This document shows, one piece after another, positions 57,579 through 64,000 of a stretch of 64,000 nt of DNA; position 1 is the first letter of the stretch, and every line of letters begins with the position of its first letter. A model generated the notes under the pieces. That model saw only the letters and a program-made list of their open reading frames with translations, searched no databases and had not been told where the DNA came from. The DNA is from Brasenia schreberi. Its lineage: Eukaryota; Streptophyta; Magnoliopsida; Nymphaeales; Cabombaceae. The stretch spans positions 5,463,501-5,527,500 of the forward strand of contig JAYKKT010000046.1 in the NCBI GenBank assembly GCA_036023115.1. Direction: 5' to 3'. The position numbers and the translations under genes were made by a program.

Positions 57579-57985
57579 TTCTGCAAATAATATACACCAA
57601 TGTTATGAATGTTGGACAATTAATCATCAACACGTACAAAAGATATTCGTAGCAAAAATGAAGATGTTGAGATAGATGAGTGATCACACAAGGAAAGACT
57701 ATATACATAATGAGGTTATTAGAAACCAATTAAGAGTAGCACTAATAGAAGATAAAATATGGAAAAATCATTTAAGATGATTTGGACACGTAAAAAGACG
57801 ACCCAAAGGAATATATGAAAAACTAGATTGTGAAATGTTAAAGAGGAAGAGAACAACCACAAAAGCGTTGAAAAGAAACTATAAAAAATAATTCAGTTTA
57901 TATTGAGTTATAAGATTCCATCGAAACAAAAAATTCATGTAGCCGACCCCATCTAGTATGAGAAAAAGCTTCATTGTTATTGTTG
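57579..57985 (+). mobile_element. RTE 3' relic with an inverted 5' segment
   Basis: 57601-57985 is the sense RTE C-terminal region and 3' end (CCATCTAGTATGAGAAAAAG, then degenerate TTG). The preceding bases CTGCAAATAATATACACCAA are the reverse complement of the RTE FADD-coding region with one mismatch, so the 5' end is inverted. Confidence 0.75.
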
Positions 57986-58257
57986 TACGTATGTATGTAT
58001 GCTTATATGTATAAAAAGAGAGAAAGAGAGTTTGGATCTTTTCATGTTTGCATAATCATATTAATCTTAAGGACTTTATTATGTTTTATTAAAAAAATAT
58101 GATAAATGGGAAATGCACCATATATTAGGCAGCATATTATTTATTCTATTTATTTATTTTAAATTATTTTTCACTAAATTTATCGATTCTCTGGGGCGGA
58201 TCAACAATATATACAACTCTAAAAAATATATATAATAATCTTTTTTCTAAGTATTGT

Positions 58258-61200
58258 AATAATGTGTGTCGTGTGTGTCTGTGTGTGTCTGTGTGTGTGT
58301 GTGATACATGACAGCTGCAAAGTGATAAGGTGGGTGATACAAGTGTAAACTATGAGTGTACTGATATACATTATGTATGTGTGTGTGTAATGCCACTGAT
58401 TGTGCGTGAAAGTATTCTAATAAAAATGTATGTGATACTCTGCAATATAAAAATAATATGAAAAATCATCTGTGTGTAAAATACGTTTATTACCTAAAAG
58501 TGTGATGTGCATATGTGTGAAATTTCTTCGTATTATGTGTAAATATGATATCCATAGTCCACCAGTCGATTATTATCACATGTTAAGTGGTATGTGTTTG
58601 TGTGATATATAAAGGCTTATTTGTAATATGTGATAATACCTACATGTGTGCGCTGAATGTGATATTGTACTGTGTATATTAGACGGGTGCGATATTTGCA
58701 TGCATGTTTCATGCGATAGGAGACAAGAAAAATGTGTGTGGTGTGTGTGTCAAAAGTCAATGTATGTGGTGTAAATTTTATGATATTCTATGTGTATCTA
58801 TCGGACCAGATGTATGTAATATTTATAGTTACCCACATCCAAGTTATTATATATATTATAATAATGTTTCCGTGTTCTGCGTACTCAATATTAACACGTG
58901 TGTCAGGTAGCATGTGATGTGTGTATGTGTGAGAAAAGATTCCTCTACATCCGTGTGTGATCGCCCTCAAATTCATACGTGTGTGATTCGTTGTGATAAG
59001 CCAAAAGTAGCAATTAGTTAATGTGTGATATTCACTACCATGTTGCAAACTCTTTATAGTTTTAAACCCTAAAGTGATGTGAGTCAACGAGTGTGCATCG
59101 ATGATATGCTTTGTGTCAAGTATGTTTGTGATCTTCACATCTTTTCTTGCTTATTTGATATTCTCTATCAGCTGTGTGATATTTTCTGCTGTGTGAATGA
59201 TGATACCCATGTGTGTGTCCATTCCGTAGTAACAAGCCCTCCTGTGTGTGTCAGGTTACCTGGTGATCAGCTGCATTGTATTGTGTATAAGTATCCGCCA
59301 TTTTCTATTGTGTCTATGATCTCTACAGTACTCCACTTTCACCTCTCTCCCAAACCCCACTGTGTATGTGTATGCGCAATATTCTCAATGTGTGTGCCCC
59401 TCGGCTGATGTCCTCTACAGATCGTGTGAACTGTCTATGGTGCTCGGGACTTCTGGCGTGTCATACAATCCCTCACGTAGTGAACCCAACCCTGGTGCAT
59501 GGAACTATGCGTGCGTGTGTGTATGTGCCTTGTTTTACTTGATGTGTCCTATTGTGAGCTGTTCTCTACAGTGTGGTGATCAACGTGCCATGAAGTGTAT
59601 GCGTGTGTGCGATCAAAAATTTTGTGTCGGTGTGTGATATTCTCTTTGCTGCTGTAACGAGGTGTCGTAATATTATACACCTTCTGTTAATACAGTCTCG
59701 TGTCTATTTGATAGTTTATATCTATGTGGGAAAGTTATGCTGTGTGTGCATATCCCTGTGATATTGGGTGCATTATATATTGTGTGTGAAAATGACATAT
59801 TTTGTGTCAGGTTTCTCAAAGAGTGATATTCTGGCTGGTGTGGCAATTGGGTGATGGGTTAACTGACCCCAAACCGCGTGTCGGACTCATGCTGTACATT
59901 TGATGGTCTCTATTATGTTGATTGATCAACGTGAGGCAAAAAAATGAGTGTGTGAGTGAAGATCAATGTGTGTGTGCAGTTAAGTGTGGCCGAGGTGTGG
60001 GAATTGGTGGAAGTATTCTCTCTGATGCAAGAAACAAAGTGTTGAGAAGGTTGCGAATTCAACTACGTGTAGTTTATTACTTTGTTTGATATTATACAAG
60101 GAAAAGTGTGTGTGTATCAAGATGATTTGGTTGCTCATGTGTCTTGTAATACTATAGCTATGAGTAATATTCTCTTTGTGCCTGTGTATGTAATATTCTC
60201 GTGAATGTAATATCGTCTCTGCATGTATTGAGGTATGCTATGTGATGTGTGTGCCAGGCTGCATTACATGCTGATGTGTTTGTTTGAGGTGAAATCTGAG
60301 GTCTCCTAGTTGGTGAGGAGGAGCAGGTGTGTATGATGTATACCAAGGTGCGGGCATGATTTGCAGGATGGTGTGGTCCAAGTTGTTTGCTTGATATGAA
60401 GACATTGAAATGGGATAGGAATGTGAGTGTTCGTGAATGCTGAAAGGAAGATTTTGTTTAGGTAAATGTGAGATTCCATGTGCGTATGTACAAAAATGGA
60501 AGTCACTAACCATATGTCGGTTTTGGGTGTGTGTCATGATTTTACTCTGTGTGTGTGTTTGTTTTGAATATCTATGTGTGTGGTGATAGAAGACTTGTCG
60601 TGTTTTGGAATGAGGGTTAGGTTTGTGTGTGTGCAACACGTGATATTCTACGTGTGTTCAAGAATATTCCACTTACGTGTGTATTGTGTGTTTGAAACTA
60701 GTGAGTATATAACATTCTAGTGAGATGTAAACGTGTGAGTTATAAATATGTCATATGCAGAACAATATTCCATAGTATAATGAATAACTTCTCTTGTAAT
60801 ATGTGTTTATCTGTCCCAATAAATAAATTGCTTATGTGTTTTTCGACCTTTAAGCAGGTTTAGCTATTTTTTGGCTGTCTCAAATTTAAGTGTGTGCGTC
60901 GATATTCTTTTGATGTGTGTGTCTGTTCAAATGTCCAAATTATGATGTGTGAAATTAAAAATTTTGGTGTGTGTGTGTGATACTGCCAACCATAAGAAAA
61001 GATCACAATAATTGTTTTATCATCGATATTTACAAAACATGTATTGCAGTTGTTTGTTCAAGATATCCAATGAATTGATTCCGGTAAAAATGAAAGTAAC
61101 CTGTGAACATTCTATGGTTTTGATATGAGACTCATGATGAAATGTGTGTGATATTCAAAAGTACTTGACTCTCTCTCAATGTGTCCTGTATCAAGTTATG

Positions 61201-61300
61201 GCATTGACTAGAGAATGGGTTGTGTAAAGTTACCTAGAAATGTACAAACACGAAGTAATGTAAATTGAAATTCAAGAGGAATCAAGATGTGTGTGTGAGT
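58258..61300. repeat. G/T-rich tract of about 3 kb with recurring GTGATATTCT-like motif
   Basis: The plus strand is rich in GTGTGTG and TGTGTG, with hardly any CACACA, over about 3 kb. A motif close to TGTGATATTCTC recurs at about 58661, 58781, 59027, 59157, 59178, 59378, 59636, 59825, 60164, 60190, 60645, 60901 and 61151 with irregular spacing. No reading frame resembles a protein. It is neither a simple microsatellite nor a regular tandem array. Confidence 0.7.
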
Positions 61301-61734
61301 TAAAGAGAGAAACTATCTTCATTTTTTATATATATAAAAATTGTTGTGATCTCAATGAATAACTACAATACATATAAGATGAGAATAAAAAGTCCATTCT
61401 TATGATAATTTGTGTTAACTTATCCATAATAAAAAATTTATCATAAGGCCTACAAACTCAAAACAATATTATTAATATAGTTTAAGTGTTTATAAGAGTA
61501 AAATAATAAAATTGATCACAAATTAATTAAAATTAATTGATGCTCAACAACATCTGACGCTTAATTAATTTGATATTACCAGACTAGTTTCAGAGAATCC
61601 ATGACGAAGATTATCAGACGGTATCCTTTAGAACAAGCTACTTCAAGGCCCATTAATACTCCTCATGCTTCAGTGTCCAATGTTGAGCTTGAAGTAAAAC
61701 CACGTAGTAATGGAATAATCACACAAGATTCCTC

Positions 61735-61965
61735 CAAGGAGCTCATTTAAGTTCGAGAACTGCACTCTATCTCGAGCCAATCTTGGTTGCAGGGAGCTCA
61801 AATGAGCTTAGCTAGCGAGCTAGAGCTGTTCGAACATAACTTTAGCTCGACCTTGAGCCTGAAATTGAGGCTCGACAGGGTGCGAGCTCTACCATGAGCC
61901 GAGCATTTTCTTAACGAGTTGAGTTTGTTTGTACTCGAGCTTGACTGGGTTTGATTGCACCCCTG
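61735..61965. mobile_element. GAGCTCGAGCT-rich hAT-like MITE fragment
   Basis: Repeated GAGCTC, CTCGAGC and GAGCCGAGC words end at GATTGCACCCCTG, the style of right terminus seen in plant hAT MITEs. The matching left terminus was not located. Confidence 0.45.
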
Positions 61966-62775
61966 AAAAGAACTGTATTTGGTTGATGATATATGTGACT
62001 ATATGTTACTATGTGAACTTGCACATGAACATCATCCTGCCAATAACGCCACCACGGATGATGAAGATCATGGGGGACGAGCGTCACCATCATATGACTT
62101 TGTCGCCTCCCTCCCGTAGCGTGCATCAACTGTAATTGTATAATCTGATGTGACAACGCCACCACAACATTGATATTTATGCAAGTAGGCTAAATAATTA
62201 GAAGACAAAAACTAAAAGAATACCACCATACATGCACCATCCGTTAGTCATTATAGAGGTAAAACTCATGGACACAATAGTAGGACACGAGACACGTTAT
62301 TTCTTTTCTTTTTTTCATTTGTGGAGAGGCCGAAACCAGATGCACACCTCGGGTGTTGAACTCGTAACCTTCAACTTGTGAGTCAACTCCTTGGCTGGCA
62401 TGCCAGGTGAGATTTTGCTCAATTGTCTAAGTTTTTCAATCCGCACGAATGAAAATGGTAAGATTTAGTGAGAAACATATTTCAGCATTTCAAATCGAAC
62501 GTTTAACAATAAACTTGGTTTTTAAGAGATTTTATTAAGTTAACTCAAAGGTCATGAGTTTGATATTAGGAGGTGCATCTGTCTTCGGCCTCCCCTTTGT
62601 ACCCAAAAAAAATACCCTATCCTAATACATATTCATCTGTATAAATGGAAGATCGGATTCATTCATGTTTGACATGTCTATTTTTTTTTGGTAACATGAA
62701 TGTAATTTAAAAAATTATTATTATACTTGTTTCTTTAAAAATAATATTGAAACATGAGTGAATAAAGAGGATTCA

Positions 62776-62843
62776 ATACTCTCATATAAATACAACGACA
62801 ACAACAACTAAGCCTTTTCCCATACCATACTCTCATATAAATA
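62776..62843 (-). mobile_element. 34-bp RTE 3' relic with 17-bp target duplication
   Basis: Direct repeats ATACTCTCATATAAATA at 62776-62792 and 62827-62843 are identical. The 34 bp between them are only CAA repeats and AACTAAGCCTTTTCCCATAC, the antisense end of the RTE. Confidence 0.88.
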
Positions 62844-64000
62844 TCTAAATATATTATTTATGATAATAATGATAGATGTCCTTCTCAATGATGATGCATA
62901 TTTTTTAGCTTCCCAAGAAGAATCTGAGTAGGTAGAGATCTCTTCCTACAGTGCCATGTTTATCTACTTATCCTGTCACTTCACTGTTCACCACTTACGC
63001 AACAAGTTGGTTATGTTTTTCATAAGCACACAAAAACTGACCGGCATTGTGTTCGTGAGGTCATTTTCATTATATTAAATACTCATCATAAAATAAGTCA
63101 AACGTTTTAGTTGTTACTGAATTTTGCAACGGGAGTATGTGTGAACCAATACAATATTAACGTCTTATTAAGTGTTCAAATACTTCAATTACACAAGTGT
63201 ATGGAGAGAATGAGAGTTGCTAGATTCTAACTCGTCTTAGACTTTTGATGACCATATAAATCATCAATCTCTTTGATTAGTCTGTCTATATATAAAAAAT
63301 AAAAATAAAAGTATATTTTTTTTAAAAGTATAAACTATATATACCAAGTTTTACCTTTTTTTGTTTGAATATGAACCGTTCAATGAAAGAGATCAATGGT
63401 CTACCCATTTTTTTTTCCTATGTACATGTAAATTCAATGGGTTCTGTTCCTTCTCTATTTTGAGTTTCAAAAATTGGACCAATCAAGGGCTATGTAATTA
63501 TGTTTGACCCGGAGGAACCAGATTAACTATTTGTTAATGATCAATTATTTCTTTCTTTCTGCTATTTTGGCTTCCCAAATAATTAACCCAAAATTATACA
63601 AGCATTATGGGATGGCCTCCCCGGATTATCCGGTGAATCTCAGCACCTGGGAGGTGAGACTTAGCCGCGATTCGGGAGGTAGTGGACCTGTTCCGTCGGT
63701 CTTGAGGACCATAACAGAACCTGGACCTACCCAGTTCCGGTTACAGTGTCAGTTCTGCTGGGTCCTGGTCCTGTTTCATGGCGTTTTCAAGTTCCAGTTT
63801 CTGTTCCGGTTCAGTGGTGGCTTGGTTTCGTGCTAGTTTTTAACTTAGGTTTTGGTTTAATTTCTTGTTTTGAAAACACAATGAAAATCAATTGACCAAT
63901 ACCAAATTTAGATTATGTAAAGGAAAAGTATGTTTCACACGTTTGTTTGTTTTAAAAATATTTAAAGTATAAAATAAATTAAACTAGGAACTAGTAATGT
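62844..64000. other. intergenic, repeat-derived
   Basis: Contains a partial MITE left end (TGAGAGTTGCTAGATTC near 63211) and a GGTTCC-rich repeat at 63655-63860 (copy 4). The reading frame at 63504-63836 lies over that repeat and shows no family resemblance. No gene supported. Confidence 0.5.

Noticed and set aside
60238..60639. 133-codon minus-strand frame rich in His and Thr
   Set aside because: It is simply the complement of the G/T-rich tract. Residues follow CAC/ACA runs; no domain or codon signature.
62793..62826. The 34-bp RTE-like tag as a chance match
   Set aside because: Chance is unlikely because a perfect 17-bp direct repeat brackets it exactly, as at 35315-35406; kept as a real insertion.

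Overview
The window is nuclear DNA of a flowering plant: genes with many short GT-AG introns, an AT-rich background, plant-type Copia and RTE retrotransposons, hAT-like and MITE relics, and long dinucleotide microsatellites. The species cannot be named from the sequence. Intron and intergenic size point to a medium-to-large, transposon-rich genome.

Four host genes are well supported, and a fifth locus is possible. (1) Positions 956-21868 (+) hold coding exons 2-15 of a sucrose synthase of the Arabidopsis SUS2/SUS3 (SUSA) type. The first coding exon lies upstream of the window. All 14 exons join in frame to about 778 residues although one intron is 13.1 kb. (2) 27751-29525 (+) is a four-exon gene for a MORF3-like mitochondrial RNA-editing factor. 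(3) 44834-47849 (+) is a six-exon gene for an F-box/LRR protein of the FBL3 type. (4) 49847-49521 (-) is a two-exon gene for a 79-residue conserved plant protein of unknown role, probably with a distant 5' UTR exon near 54.12-54.24 kb. (5) 35764-37032 (-) holds ORFs that may be one frameshifted gene.

The rest is mobile-element territory. The 13.1-kb sucrose synthase intron contains a Copia LTR element (7071-18516, 5-bp target duplication ATCAT). It was invaded by a hAT-like DNA element (7604-8586) and by an antisense RTE LINE, and a second, sense RTE (9194-12436) is inserted inside that antisense RTE. The two RTEs form an inverted repeat of about 2.2 kb that the host gene should transcribe as a hairpin. 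Further copies of the same RTE family lie at 22.9-26.2, 30.2-33.3, 33.3-34.8 and 39.7-42.1 kb. Small 3' relics lie at 35.3, 50.7, 56.8, 57.6 and 62.8 kb, some only 34-58 bp long but with clear 17-bp target duplications.

The last third (54-64 kb) has no convincing gene beyond the UTR exon. It holds MITEs bordered by microsatellites, GGTTCC-rich repeats, and an unusual G/T-rich tract of about 3 kb (58.26-61.3 kb) in which a GTGATATTCT-like motif recurs irregularly.

Nothing resembling a defence system, operon, CRISPR array or gene cluster is present. The most interesting material is the transcribed RTE hairpin, the mosaic RTE copies, the ultra-short retroposon relics and the G/T-rich tract.
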